The notes under the pieces were generated by a model, which ran no database searches, was not told the DNA's origin, and saw nothing but the letters and a program-made list of their open reading frames with translations. A stretch of 64,000 nucleotides of DNA from Adiantum capillus-veneris. Taxonomy: Eukaryota; Streptophyta; Polypodiopsida; Polypodiales; Pteridaceae. The position numbers and the translations under genes were made by a program. This document shows, one piece after another, positions 11,390-21,579 of the stretch (the first letter of the stretch is position 1; every line of letters begins with the position of its first letter). The stretch lies in assembly GCA_014529385.2 (NCBI GenBank), contig CM043944.1, positions 82,882,884-82,946,883 of the forward strand. The letters are read 5' to 3'.

Positions 11390-11640
11390 CACTACAAGAG
11401 GTTGTGTGCTCTTGTGACGCTGTTAGCGACGGAAATACACTGGGTTTTTATAACCCCCGGCGTCGCTAAAACCATCGCTAATAGCGTCGCTACGAGAGCG
11501 TCGCTACGAGAGCGTCGCGATATGCGTCTCTATAAGCGTCGCGATATAGAGACGCTCATAGCGACGGTTATAGCGACGTTTACCCAGAAGTCTATAGCGA
11601 CGCTACAGAGCCATAAATAGCGACGGTTATAGCGACACCC
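11390..11640. repeat. CACTA left subterminal repeats
   Basis: Many direct and inverted copies of a TAGCGACG/CGTCGCTA motif within about 220 bp, between 11420 and 11636. In En/Spm, TNPA binds repeated short subterminal motifs; these are the likely equivalents. Confidence 0.8.
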
Positions 11641-12018
11641 GAGAGAATTTTTTTTTGGTGACAGTGCATTGAATGCCCTGCCACCCATCAACCATATTGT
11701 ACTTGATTCACTTTTTAAAAAAAGTGCAAGGGTAGATAATAGACCCAAAATAGTCACCCACAAGACGCATTGTTTGCAAAATTGACAAGCGTAAAATTGA
11801 CAATTGTACACATCATAGGCAAAATGAATTGATTGGCAAATGTAATAATGACAATTGTACAACATCATAGGCATAAAGAATTGATTGGCAAAATGAACTG
11901 CGGTGACAAATGTAATAATATACATGGTTCAAAAAGACGTATAAAATCCGTCTCATGATACATAAGCTATGAGAAACCCTAAACTAATGCTATCTAGCTA
12001 CGGCTAAACTGACGTCGT

Positions 12019-13328
12019 CTAGTCAGACGTCTCATCGCGTCCAAGCGGCGTATCTGTCGGATTCTGCAAAAGAAGACAATAAGACAGCTTTCAGTAAGTA
12101 TAAACATATAACGACATTTATAAAACAATACAAAAAATAAAAAAGAGTAAACCCTAATACTAACCATGCCACCGCGAGAACTGAGAATGTCCATCAGGGC
12201 GTTTAAGCCCTTCCTGCCTGCGTACTCGCGCTCGTACGGTGTGGGATCACGTCCTGTCATCGACCACTGTCAAAACATACAAAGATTTCATTATGCTAGA
12301 ATTAAAAAACTCATAAACCCTAAACTATCGAACATAAAGAGCAATGCGAAAACAATTACAAAATCGGCCTCAAATGATGCCCATCCACCGCTCCCCAAGT
12401 GGTGCGAGCTCCCTGCCTCTACTCGCGCTCTGGCTGCATCCTTTTGTTGCTTCCACTTGTCGGGATTCTCACGCGCTGCTTTCTTCGCATTCTTCCAATC
12501 TTCTTTGGTCAGCCAATCTGGCCTGTTCCACCCATGCTTGATTGCTTTTTGCACTTCGGAATGCTTGTGTTTGCAGTATTCGCGCATTCGAATCTTCATC
12601 AGGTCTTCATTGAAGCGCTGATCTCGTGTTGGAACGGGAAACTCATCATGAAGTATGCTGATGACTCTGTTTTTTAAATCACTTGGTACTTCACTCCATT
12701 TGTTTAGTATGTAGTGTCTAAACAGCTGAGAGCAAAGACCACGCATGCGCGAGATCACCTTCTTGCCGTCATCATCCATGATGATGCCGCCGCTGAAGTC
12801 GACGGAGTGAGGCAAGCCCTCTAGCCAGTGACGCATAAACCTGGGTGTCCCGGTAGGGGTCTCTAGCGGCGTGTCGATGGGGGTACGGACGTCAGGTGTC
12901 TCCACCGGCGTCTGGGCCCCGAAGCGAGGAGTGTCGAGTGGGGTGGCTCCTGACGGAGTAGGTAGAGGTGTGTAGCTTCTAGGAATAGTCAGCCGCGCAA
13001 AACCTGGCATAGATGGCGATGATGTGGCTAGTGTGGGGGCGGGCAAAGAAGGGGAGGGTAAAGAGCCTCGTCGAACACGAGGCGGTGTGGAGGCATCGGC
13101 GGCGGAATCCCCACAACAACCGCCACCGCCACCACTAGAGCGCCGGTGTCTAGCCGAGTGTGAAGATCGTCTCGTCGACGCCGAAGCTTCGGAGCGCGCC
13201 GAATGCTCCGAAAGAGAGGGAGATGCGGATGGAGTAGGAACGCGCGATGATGCGCCAGAGCGATGACGCTCCACGTACCACTGTCTCTGCTGCGGTGACA
13301 AAGAAGAAAGAAACTCCTCATCATCCAT
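12019..13328 (-). CDS. TNPA-like CACTA protein (Ptta/En-Spm type)
   Basis: My model has three exons: 13328-12360, 12266-12165 and 12063-12019, giving 371 aa with no stop. All junctions are GT-AG and in phase. The start MDDEEF is chosen because an AG acceptor lies just before it and the upstream extension is hydrophobic and unlike coding. The N-terminal half is Ser/Pro/Thr-rich with a run of about a dozen TP dipeptides. The C-terminal half has W-rich segments (SRMRGLCSQLFRHYILNKW, NRPDWLTKEDWKNAKKAA) and the TGRDPTPYERE segment typical of the plant Ptta/En-Spm transposase family. Its expected role is binding the subterminal repeats. Intron borders need transcript support. Confidence 0.75.
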
Positions 13329-13592
13329 ACCTGCATTAAACACACGAATATTTAAACTTAATATTGAATGAATAGCGTAGACAATGACGCAAAGACCATT
13401 AAATACAATGACGCATATAAATACAGTGACGCAATGAATTGAGTGAATGAAGAGGCAAGTCGAAAACTCAGAATTTTCAATCAAAAGATGTGAGCGTGAG
13501 CAGAAAAGAGCGTTATACACCATGAAAAGTACTTAGAGAGACAAAGCTTTTACAACACGGAGCAAAATTGTTCAAATACAATATTTGTGGCT

Positions 13593-16500
13593 TTAAGAGA
13601 TCTCTCTCTCATCCTCGCATAACTCAGCATAACTTCCTATATCTATATAGAGCTCTCCGTTTAAACACATATCCTTTGTTTCATTTTGTAGCTCCTCTGC
13701 ATGCACCCCATATAGAGTAGTAGCATCTTGATGCTCGTCTGGCACCACCGCAGCGGCTTCTGATTGAGCATCTTCTCTGATCTCCTCCATTGATGCCGTT
13801 GTGATTGGCACATGGTAGCCTTCATACGTCCTTGCACTACGAGGGGCTACCTCTATGACGTACCACCAGTTTGATGTAGACTTTGTAGGATGAAATATTA
13901 CCTGCCAGAGCCACATAACTTACATGAGAGCTTTCAAGCACATAACTTGTAAAGGGGGGATGTTAACTATTTACATACTTACTTGTTCACAATGATTGGG
14001 TAGTACGAAAGTGTCTCTTAGGTCAGTCCATTTCTTAGTAGAATCCACCTCAAGAAAACCAGACTCTCCTCTACGCACAGTAGCATTGCGACCCTCCATG
14101 ATTATCTTGAACCATTGCACATCGAACAAGTCGACAAAAAATCCTCTGTAATCGATCCTCAAAATCTCTTGTAGCGTGCCGAAGTAAGTGAGTTCCGCCA
14201 CCACAAGATCTGCATCAGAGGAACGTGGTCGACTAGACTGTTCAAATTTTGCCATGATTCCACAATCTTGAGTAAAACGCTTTTTGTCGATCCGTTCCAC
14301 CCTAAAATGTTGACCTTTACACCATGCTGCTGTGTATGACTTATACTACAATGAACAAAGATTATGAGTGGCCGTTCAAACGTTTAGAAATAAAGTCACT
14401 AGCTAGTCGTACATTGCAAACTTACCTTGGTCGCGCAACCCCGAGAGTACTCCCACTCTTCCTCAGTCACTTCGTCACCGCATTGTTGTGCACTTTTCAA
14501 TTGGTTGTGCAACCATCTTAAGCTCATGAATGTTGGTAGGCTCTCCAGACCCGTCGGATAGTGCATCGGTGGTCGTCTTCCCCGTCTCCACTCGATTCGT
14601 GCCCTTTGTCGCTCTTGCTTTGCATCCTCATATTGTGAAATCCACTTTTGCATCACGGGATTGTGAAGCATGCAAAATCGGTTGATTTTAGCCTCTAGAT
14701 CTTCTGTCATCTTCTTCTCAACACCGAGATTTCACATGACAATCCTAGATATGCACTCATCATCTATGGTTCGCCATAGCGTGTCCTGGGCTTTATCAAA
14801 TCCGTCTAGCCACTCTCCAATGTACACTAGGGACTCTGATACCAACCAACCTTCTGCCATGCTACCCTCCGGACGTGCCTTTTGACGCACATATCCCGTA
14901 AGCGTTTTCATGAAACGTTCGAAGAAGAACATCCATCTGGAATGAACTGTGCCAGCTATTTACACCTCATCAACTATGTGAACAAGAAGATGCACCTGAA
15001 TGGTTAGCATGGTAGTAGGAAAATGTTTCTCAAACATGCACACAAGCTCCGCAGCATTTAGTTTGGCGAATGGTATGGAGTCTACGTTGATCTCCTTTTG
15101 TGAGATCCATTGCACCAGCTTTGCAAGTTTGTAGATTGTGTTACAGATGTCGAGAGACAAACATCCCTCAATGGCAACCGGTAAAATAAACTGTAAAGTA
15201 TGTGCAGCAATGATATTAAAGTCCACATTTTATGCAATGATATTAAAGTCCACTATGAACGTACCTGACACATTTTATGCCAATCGTGTGACTTCAAACC
15301 GGTAAGCTTTCCTTCTTTAGTAAAACACGTTCGGAGCGAGTGCATTACGCCAGTGGGGGTCCGCAAAGATCGAATGGTCTCTTTTACTTTGCGTTCTTGG
15401 GCTCCTGTGAAAATCCATGGTGCTTTAGGGAGTTTTATCGATCCATCAGACGCTGTTTGCGGCCAATATTGCTCCATACGATCCACATTTCTAAGGTCAA
15501 CTCTGGCTCCCAAAGTATCTTTCTTGCCGGTCAGATGGTCCCATAGTAGATTACCCACATTCTTGACTATGTGCATTGGATCGAGCAAGTGATTGATCAT
15601 GAGTCGGGGCCAGTATGGTAACTCGTACCATAGAGATAGTCTCTTCATCCCTGGAGGCAATCCGTCATCGCACATCTCCTTTTGCTCTAACCATGCTTGT
15701 GCAGACATCCTTGGTGGCTCTCTTCCCAAAAAGCCGTCGCGTAACACATGATTCTCTGGAAGATACGCTTGATGACCTTCGTAGATTTGCTTCTTCAGTG
15801 AGGGCGCCCTACATGCATTCAGTCTAGGTCCACACGTGACACATGCTCTGTATCCGCTTGTTTGAAGCCCTGCATGTATACACATGATAATAGATCAACT
15901 ATGGGAAAAAACAAGATTTACAGTGTCTGAGCGAGGAGTGTCAATAGATCACCTGAGCATTCTGTTAGCCCGGGATAGTCATGCATGGTCCACATTAGAA
16001 TGCCTCTGATCAAAGCATTCCGTCGTCCTCTGTGCCGGCTCATATCCACCACCTCTAGGCCAATCTACAATTGTTGTAGCTCTTCCAATAGTGGACGAAG
16101 ATACACATCCATATTCTCCACTTTATATCGCCCTAGCACAATCAAGCTTAGCCATAGGTGCCCCTTCTTCGTAGTCAACCACGGGGGAATGTTGTAGTTG
16201 ACGATGACAACGGGCCATACATTGTAAGATGTTGATCTTTGACCAAATGGATTTACGCCATCCATAGCCAGGCCTAACTGCAAATTTTGAGCTTCCCTGG
16301 CAAAATCCGACCATGTTCCATCTATATGTTTCCAGGCTACGCAATCTGCAGGAATTCGTAGCACACCATCTGAAGATTTATTCTCCTCATGCCATGATGC
16401 TATGGCGGCCATGGACTTACATTCGAAGAAATGCTTGATGCGAGGAAGCAGAGGAAAATGTCGCAAAACCTTTTGTGGAATCTTTGTCCCGTGGAGATCT

Positions 16501-17321
16501 ACTCGATATCTTTCGGAATCACATTTCGGACACTTCTCCATGTCTATGTATTCCCCTCTGAAAAGAATGCAGTCATTAGGACAAGCGTGGATAGAATTGT
16601 AATCCATTCCCAAGTTTCACAAAATCTTTCTTGCTTCATCTCGGGAATCTGGCATCACATTGTCAGCTGGTAGTATGTGCTCTTTAAGCAATCTACACAA
16701 CATAAAAATACGATACAGTCGTGTAAAAATATATCAGATCATTATACATTTAGAGTTTTATTAAAGTAAACTAATTGTAATAGATCACCTGAAAAGCGCT
16801 GTGACGCTAGTGTCACTCCATCCAAACTTTGCCTACATGTTGAGAAGAACCAGGAGTGCTTTCAATCTAGACATACGTGCTCCATTATACAATGGCGTAT
16901 CGGCTTCACTTTTCATATCATCATAGATAAGCCTTTCTGAATCCATGATCGTCTCGATCATTTCATCAATCTCGGGCTCAAACATTGCCTCGTTGGGAAT
17001 GTGCTCTGCATGATCATCCACCGAGCTGTCAGAGGCTACATCTTGTGGCCTCACATATGCTGCTTGACCAAAGCGCCTGCGAACACGTCTATTGGGTTGC
17101 AAGATTACTGCTTGTTGGCCAGTGTCAGAGTCCGACGAGTTATAATTAGCAACAACTCGATCTATAATAGATGGATCGAACTCGCCAAATTCGCGAACGT
17201 GCTGCAAAGAAACACGTCTTCTCCGTCGCACAGCATGTTTGCATTGATTACAAGGACATAAGACCCTCGTTGAGAGATAGGTGTTTCGGTTGGACGGTCC
17301 CACATCCTCGTCACTACTCAT
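13593..17321 (-). pseudogene. TNPD transposase, frame kept but five nonsense codons
   Basis: A six-exon model on the minus strand: 17321-16789, 16692-15953, 15869-15265, 15190-14426, 14345-13983 and 13901-13593. All borders are GT-AG and all phases fit, 3315 nt in total. Domain order is as in plant CACTA TNP2 proteins: N-terminal CPCNQC segment, Transposase_21 (IHACPNDC near 16590, LAMDGVNPFGQ near 16260), DUF4218-like (15190-14750) and DUF4216-like (14345-13800). In-frame stops lie at 16833-16835, 16617-16619, 16065-16067, 14960-14962 and 14732-14734. Four are readable as one C-to-T or G-to-A change from the expected residue; the last has no conserved residue to judge by. No frameshift was seen. 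A (GA)n leader lies upstream of the ATG. Confidence 0.85.
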
Positions 17322-17381
17322 AATGAGGATAAAAATCTTATAACCTGGACAACAAATTTAATATTCTATTGGAATTCTTCG

Positions 17382-17385
<4 letters not shown>

Positions 17386-17473
<88 letters not shown>
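17386..17473. repeat. (CT)n microsatellite upstream of TNPD
   Basis: Reads as (GA)n on the TNPD sense strand, 65-150 bp before the ATG, so it may lie in the promoter or leader. Confidence 0.95.
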
Positions 17474-17475
<2 letters not shown>

Positions 17476-17499
17476 CTCACATTCTCTAGTCATGTCCAA

Positions 17500-17740
17500 T
17501 CCCCGCACACCTCGGTCTAGAGGTGCACGGAGATCAGAACCACCGGGTTATAATCTCGTCTTTATTGGTCAATACCTATATTTGTGGGTACAAGAAATCT
17601 ACAAACCCACGTCTACATGATACTGCATGTAGTGGAAAAAACCCCTTTGCCTCTTCTCTAGCTGTAGCACTTCACAGCATCTTAACATCTTTTCACAGTA
17701 GATCTTTTCACTGTTCGTCTAACTCTAAACCCTAAACCGT
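17500..17740. other. TNPD upstream region, unassigned
   Basis: No recognised gene. An AAACCCTAA telo-box-like word is at 17727-17735. It may contain the TNPD promoter. Confidence 0.35.
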
Positions 17741-17759
17741 AAGTAATTCTTGCGTGGAC

Positions 17760-17905
17760 TCCATCTAACGTAAATAAACGTAAATCTAAATAAACGTAAA
17801 TCTAACTAAAAATAAACCTAAATCTAATTTAACGTAAGTCTACATCTAACCTAATCTTTAACGTCTTTTGGGATAGTTTCCTACGACGTTAAAACTCTCT
17901 TCTTC

Positions 17906-17945
<40 letters not shown>

Positions 17946-18060
17946 ACCTAAATAAACCTAAGTCTAATCTAATATAACATAAATCTGAATCTAACGTAAA
18001 TTATGTTATATTAAAAACAAAGAACTAAACTAACAGGGATTATAAGAACCTTAAAACTGA
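17760..18060. repeat. CTAAATCTAA-type degenerate repeats with direct repeat
   Basis: AT-rich iterations of TAAATCTAA/TAAACCTAA and a (TG)n run at 17909-17941. The block from about 17790 to 17930 is repeated about 721 bp on, at about 18510-18650, so the HMA fragment is bracketed by direct repeats. Confidence 0.75.
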
Positions 18061-18076
18061 TTTAACACATAATTTT

Positions 18077-18436
18077 TCACATAACTTGGAAAGAGTTGGC
18101 ATTCTCATCACTAAAGATGTGAGAGTTAACTTCTGGCGGTGACGCTGCCTCATCTCCATCCACATCTGACAACAGCAATTGGCCCTTTGGACCGTTCTTG
18201 CTCTTGTTCCTAACTTTGAAGTTGCTGTTGAATGACTAGAGGTTGTCTAGATGGTCATTGTCGGGGATGTAGTGACTCTTGCCGCCCTGAAGATCCACCT
18301 TCTTCCCTATCTTCTGAAGACATTTCACCAGTACTTTTGGATCGACGGACCCACCATGAGTGAAGGCAGCAATACCCTATCTTCCATTGAGGGCTTTCTT
18401 CACCTGCTTCATGCAGGCATCGCAATCTATGGAGAC
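18077..18436 (-). pseudogene. captured HMA-domain (HIPP-like) gene fragment
   Basis: A 120-codon minus-strand frame with two stops. It starts VSIDCDACMKQVKKAL, the CxxC metal-binding loop of a heavy-metal-associated domain, then has VDPKVLVKCLQKIGKKVDL, the second half of such a domain in plant isoprenylated HMA proteins, and ends in an acidic Ser/Pro-rich tail. It begins straight after an AG, like an exon. It lies inside the CACTA element upstream of TNPD, with no related sequence in the rest of the element, so I infer capture from a host gene. The plus-strand frame 18251-18451 is its shadow. Confidence 0.72.
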
Positions 18437-18509
18437 CTAAATCTAATCTAATATAACGAAAATCTAAATCTAGCGTAAATAAACGTAAATCTAACTAAAA
18501 GTAAACCTA

Positions 18510-18650
18510 AATCTAATCTAATTTAACTTAAATAAACCTAAATCTAATTTAACGTAAGTCTACATCTAACCTAATCTTTTACGTCTTTTAGGATAGTTTC
18601 CTACGACGTTATAACTCTCTTCTTCTTGTGTGTGTGTGCGTGTGTGGATG
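18510..18650. repeat. second copy of CACTA internal direct repeat
   Basis: Matches about 17790-17930 with a few changes, including the shared words AACGTAAGTCTACATCTAAC and AGTTTCCTACGACGTTA. The second word appears again near 18800. Confidence 0.75.
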
Positions 18651-18659
18651 TGTGTGCCA

Positions 18660-18785
18660 ATAAAAAGAGATAAATGGTATAACCTTTCTATCACCCATGC
18701 CAAGTATGATAGATTGGTTATGCCATTTCCCTCTTGAATAATAGGTCTTGAGTTCAACTCCTCGTCGGCTAGATCTTTAGGTCTT
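18660..18785 (+). mobile_element. possible SINE or tRNA-like insertion
   Basis: GATAGATTGG near 18708-18717 and GAGTTCAACTC at 18750-18760 resemble pol III A and B boxes at tRNA-like spacing. The evidence is weak: no tail or target duplication was identified. Confidence 0.3.
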
Positions 18786-18840
18786 TTAATTTTAATTAGT
18801 TTCCTACGACGTTAAATTAGTTTCTCTCTCTTTCTCTCTC

Positions 18841-19045
18841 AATGTGTGTGCATTTTTTTGTTTATGCATGTTTTCTCTCTCTTTTCCTCTCTCAATGTTC
18901 GGTTTTTTGTTTATGCATGTTCTCTCTCTCTTTTCCTCTCTCAATGTGTGCGTTTTTTGTTTATGCATGCTCTCTCTTTCTTTTCCTCTCTCAATGTGTG
19001 TGTGCATTCTTTGTTTATGTATGTGTGTGTGCGTTTTTGTTTATG
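18841..19045. repeat. about 50-bp tandem repeat, four copies
   Basis: Units start with AATG at 18841, 18894, 18943 and 18993. Each has a G/T-rich stretch, TTTGTTTATGCATG (changed to TATG in the last) and a CT-rich stretch. Confidence 0.85.
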
Positions 19046-19049
19046 TTTT

Positions 19050-19051
<2 letters not shown>

Positions 19052-19087
<36 letters not shown>

Positions 19088-19097
19088 AACACTATGT

Positions 19098-19129
<32 letters not shown>

Positions 19130-19199
19130 GAGAGAGAAAGAGGGAAAGGGAACATGAGAGTGAGGAGAGGGAAGGAGCATACCTGGCTCTCCTTCCTCT

Positions 19200-19237
<38 letters not shown>

Positions 19238-19270
19238 AACAAAGAGAGAGAGAGAGAGAGAGAGAGGGAG
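19052..19270. repeat. cluster of CT, TG and GA microsatellites
   Basis: Successive (CT)n 19052-19084, (TG)n 19097-19112, (GA)n from 19113, (TG)n 19204-19232 and (GA)n 19246-19266. Confidence 0.9.
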
Positions 19271-19301
19271 AGCGTTACCTGCTCCTTGCTTGAGGGCGCC
19301 G

Positions 19302-19330
19302 AAAAACTCAGATCTGAGATCTGAGTTTTT
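19302..19330. repeat. 29-bp odd-centred palindrome in CACTA
   Basis: Arms AAAAACTCAGATCT and AGATCTGAGTTTTT are exact inverted repeats of 14 bp around a single base. Confidence 0.85.
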
Positions 19331-19362
19331 GGGCGCTCTCTGTTATTTTTTTTACCTCAGTC

Positions 19363-19504
19363 GGCGTCGCTATGAGCGTCGCTATAAGCGTCGCTATGAG
19401 TGTCGCAAATTTACTTGTAAATTTGCGACGCTTATAGCGACGCTCATAGCGACGCCGGGAATTTTTTTTTTGAACGTCGCTAATATGAATAGCCTCTTGT
19501 AGTG
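19363..19504. repeat. CACTA right subterminal hairpin and TIR
   Basis: 19363-19456 is a long inverted repeat. The left arm carries four GTCGC words and the right arm returns them as GCGAC, with arms of about 40 bp around TTACTTGTAA. The TIR occupies 19493-19504. Confidence 0.85.
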
Positions 19505-21080
19505 TTGTACATACCAAGGAGCACCTGGTGTAGAAACAAAATTCCATTCTCACCAGATTGACATCATATGCGTATGCCAGATTTGAGTTAAAAGATACTT
19601 TTGAGTGCACCCTTGTGATCTAGAGAAATTAAGAAGCAAATAGGCAAAATTCTATTGAATTTGAAGCATTTTTGGGCACAAAAAGTGCTGGAATTGATAA
19701 TATCTAGCACAAAAAGTGCTGGAATTGAATTTTGAAAGCTGATGTGAGTGGCTTGTGAGGTGGGATACCTCTGGAGTGAGTTTCACTTCAATTTGATCAG
19801 ATAGACATCATATGTGTATGATGGACAAAGGGAAATTTTAGGGACCAAAGATGACATCAGAGCTCACAAGGAGGGTGTTTAGCACCATAAAACAAGCTTA
19901 GAGAACAAGTTGCATTTCATTTGGAGGACATAGACATCATACGCGTATGATGTCTCCTGGGACAAATTTTGAACAAAACTGACCATTTGTCATTATAAGG
20001 TTCTTTGACACATTGTTTTGAGCATCCTCACCAAGTCTGAAGCATTTTGGAAATATATCTTGAGAGAAGGTGTGATTTTGCACTTCATGGAAGGTGACAT
20101 GTAAAATTTGTATTTTGAAAGAAATTTTGAGCTTTAAACTTTTCTATGATCATATATTCTTGTTGCTTATGATAAGGGAGACCTAAGGTAAAGATAGTTC
20201 CAAAATCTAGGCACATAGACATCATATGCATATGATGTCTCAAGTCAAGATTTGAAAGTCCAATTGTACTTCTGACCACATAAGAGGTTTGGAAATCATG
20301 ATTTAAGGTTGTCTGAAAAATTTCATCTCATTTAACCACATATCTTTGCATCTAACGAGTTTTGCAATGTCAAGAAGGTAAAAGTGGAAAGTAGTGATCT
20401 TGTGCATTTTTTACTTCCAAATTTTTTTTGTGAGCACATATTCTTGTTGTACACATCAAGGAGCACATTGGGTAGAAGCAGAAGTGAAATTGGGGCCAAA
20501 AGACATCATAGATGTATGATGTCTTAGAGGCCAGATCTGGGTCAAATCAAACAGCTAAGTATACCCTAGTGTCCTAAAGCATAAAAGAAGTCCCTAGCCT
20601 AAATTTCATTGCATTGCATTTGGGCTAAAAAGTGCCAAAGGACAAAAATTGTGCAAGATTCATGCTTGTATTGATTATAACTTGCACAAAAAGGGTTGAA
20701 ATTGAATACTGAAAGTTGTTGAAAGTTTCTTGAGTGATAAACAGTCTTTGGGATAAAAGTCACTTCATTTTGACACAAAAAATATCATACGCGTATGATG
20801 TCTCAAGTGCCAAATTAAAGGTCAAAACTTACATTTGAGCTTACATAAGTGTTTGCCATCACAAAATAGGCTTAGAGACCAAGTTTCATTCAATTTGGAT
20901 CACTTTTAGCTTAGCTAACCTCCCAGGCAAGTTGCAAGCAACCAAACAGAAAAAGGAGTGAGAAGCCTGACCAAAATCACAAATTAAGACTTGTAGTGGT
21001 TAGAGTACATCAAGGAGAGTCTACAGTTAAAGTTTGGAGCAATTTTGAGTTAGGAGACATCATACATGTATGAAGACTCC
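19505..21080 (+). repeat. palindrome array A, second part
   Basis: Palindrome sites start at 19560 (degenerate), 19804, 19933 (perfect), 20218 (perfect, centre ATGCAT), 20502, 20782 and 21056. Most intervals are 270-290 bp; two are 244 and 129. Most palindromes are followed by TGTCTCAAG or a close form. Spacer text is diverged and full of stops in every frame, so it is not coding. Confidence 0.85.
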
Positions 21081-21579
21081 GTGCACATGTTGATGCCAGA
21101 TAGGAACTTTGATTAGTCAAAGGACTTCATTTTGACCCTAGAATCCCAAATATCATTCCCAAACAAAATTTGGACACCTATAAGTGGACCAAAGCATGTC
21201 TCTAGTGTTGACACTTAAAAGTCACTAGAATTGACCTATAGGAAGATTGAATGTGATAGAAGACTGTTTTGGCCATAACTTAAGCTCCCGATATCGGATT
21301 AAGAAACTTTTTTAATCAAAACAAAGCTCCAGAGTACTAGTGGAGTTCAAAAAAAGAGTTCTAAAAATGTCGTTTAAGACCTCAATATGCATCCAAAAGT
21401 TAGAGGTGTCTAAAAGTGACAATTTGATAGAATTGAGAGGCAACGATCACGGTTTTGGACAACATTTCAAATTTTTCCTAATGAATGCACTTGAACACTT
21501 TGGAATAAGTCTTCTTACATCAAGCTAGACATGTTAAGCCCAAAAATCATGTCTATGGGATCCTAGCGATAGACGAGCA

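Larger units (their letters stand above)
11390..19504 (-). mobile_element. complete CACTA (En/Spm-type) transposon, 8115 bp
   Basis: Terminal inverted repeats CACTACAAGAGG (11390-11401) and CCTCTTGTAGTG (19493-19504), with a 3-bp TTG duplication on both sides (11387-11389 and 19505-19507). GCGTCGCTA-type motifs crowd both subterminal regions. Minus-strand genes: TNPD (17321-13593) then TNPA (13328-12019). The stretch upstream of TNPD carries a captured HMA-domain gene fragment and many simple repeats. The empty site is recognisable: the joined flanks match the paralogous array unit at 20430-20470. TNPD is disabled, so the element probably cannot move unaided. Confidence 0.93.

Noticed and set aside
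11530-11925. 131-aa minus-strand frame in the CACTA left end
   Set aside because: Covers subterminal repeats and low-complexity text; no similarity to known CACTA proteins.
12166-12677. plus-strand frames over TNPA
   Set aside because: Shadows of the minus-strand TNPA exon; no recognisable domain.
13329-13523. 65-residue N-terminal extension of TNPA
   Set aside because: Hydrophobic, AT-rich and unlike coding; an AG acceptor lies just before MDDEEF.
17760-18060. telomeric repeats
   Set aside because: The CTAAATC and CTAAACC units are degenerate and mixed; no perfect CCCTAAA array is present.
18251-18451. 66-aa plus-strand frame in the CACTA element
   Set aside because: It is antisense to the HMA fragment, whose motifs are clear on the minus strand.
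10872-21077. CRISPR array or satellite DNA as explanation of array A
   Set aside because: The repeats are short perfect palindromes with ~260-bp dissimilar spacers in plant DNA, neither a CRISPR pattern nor a homogeneous satellite.
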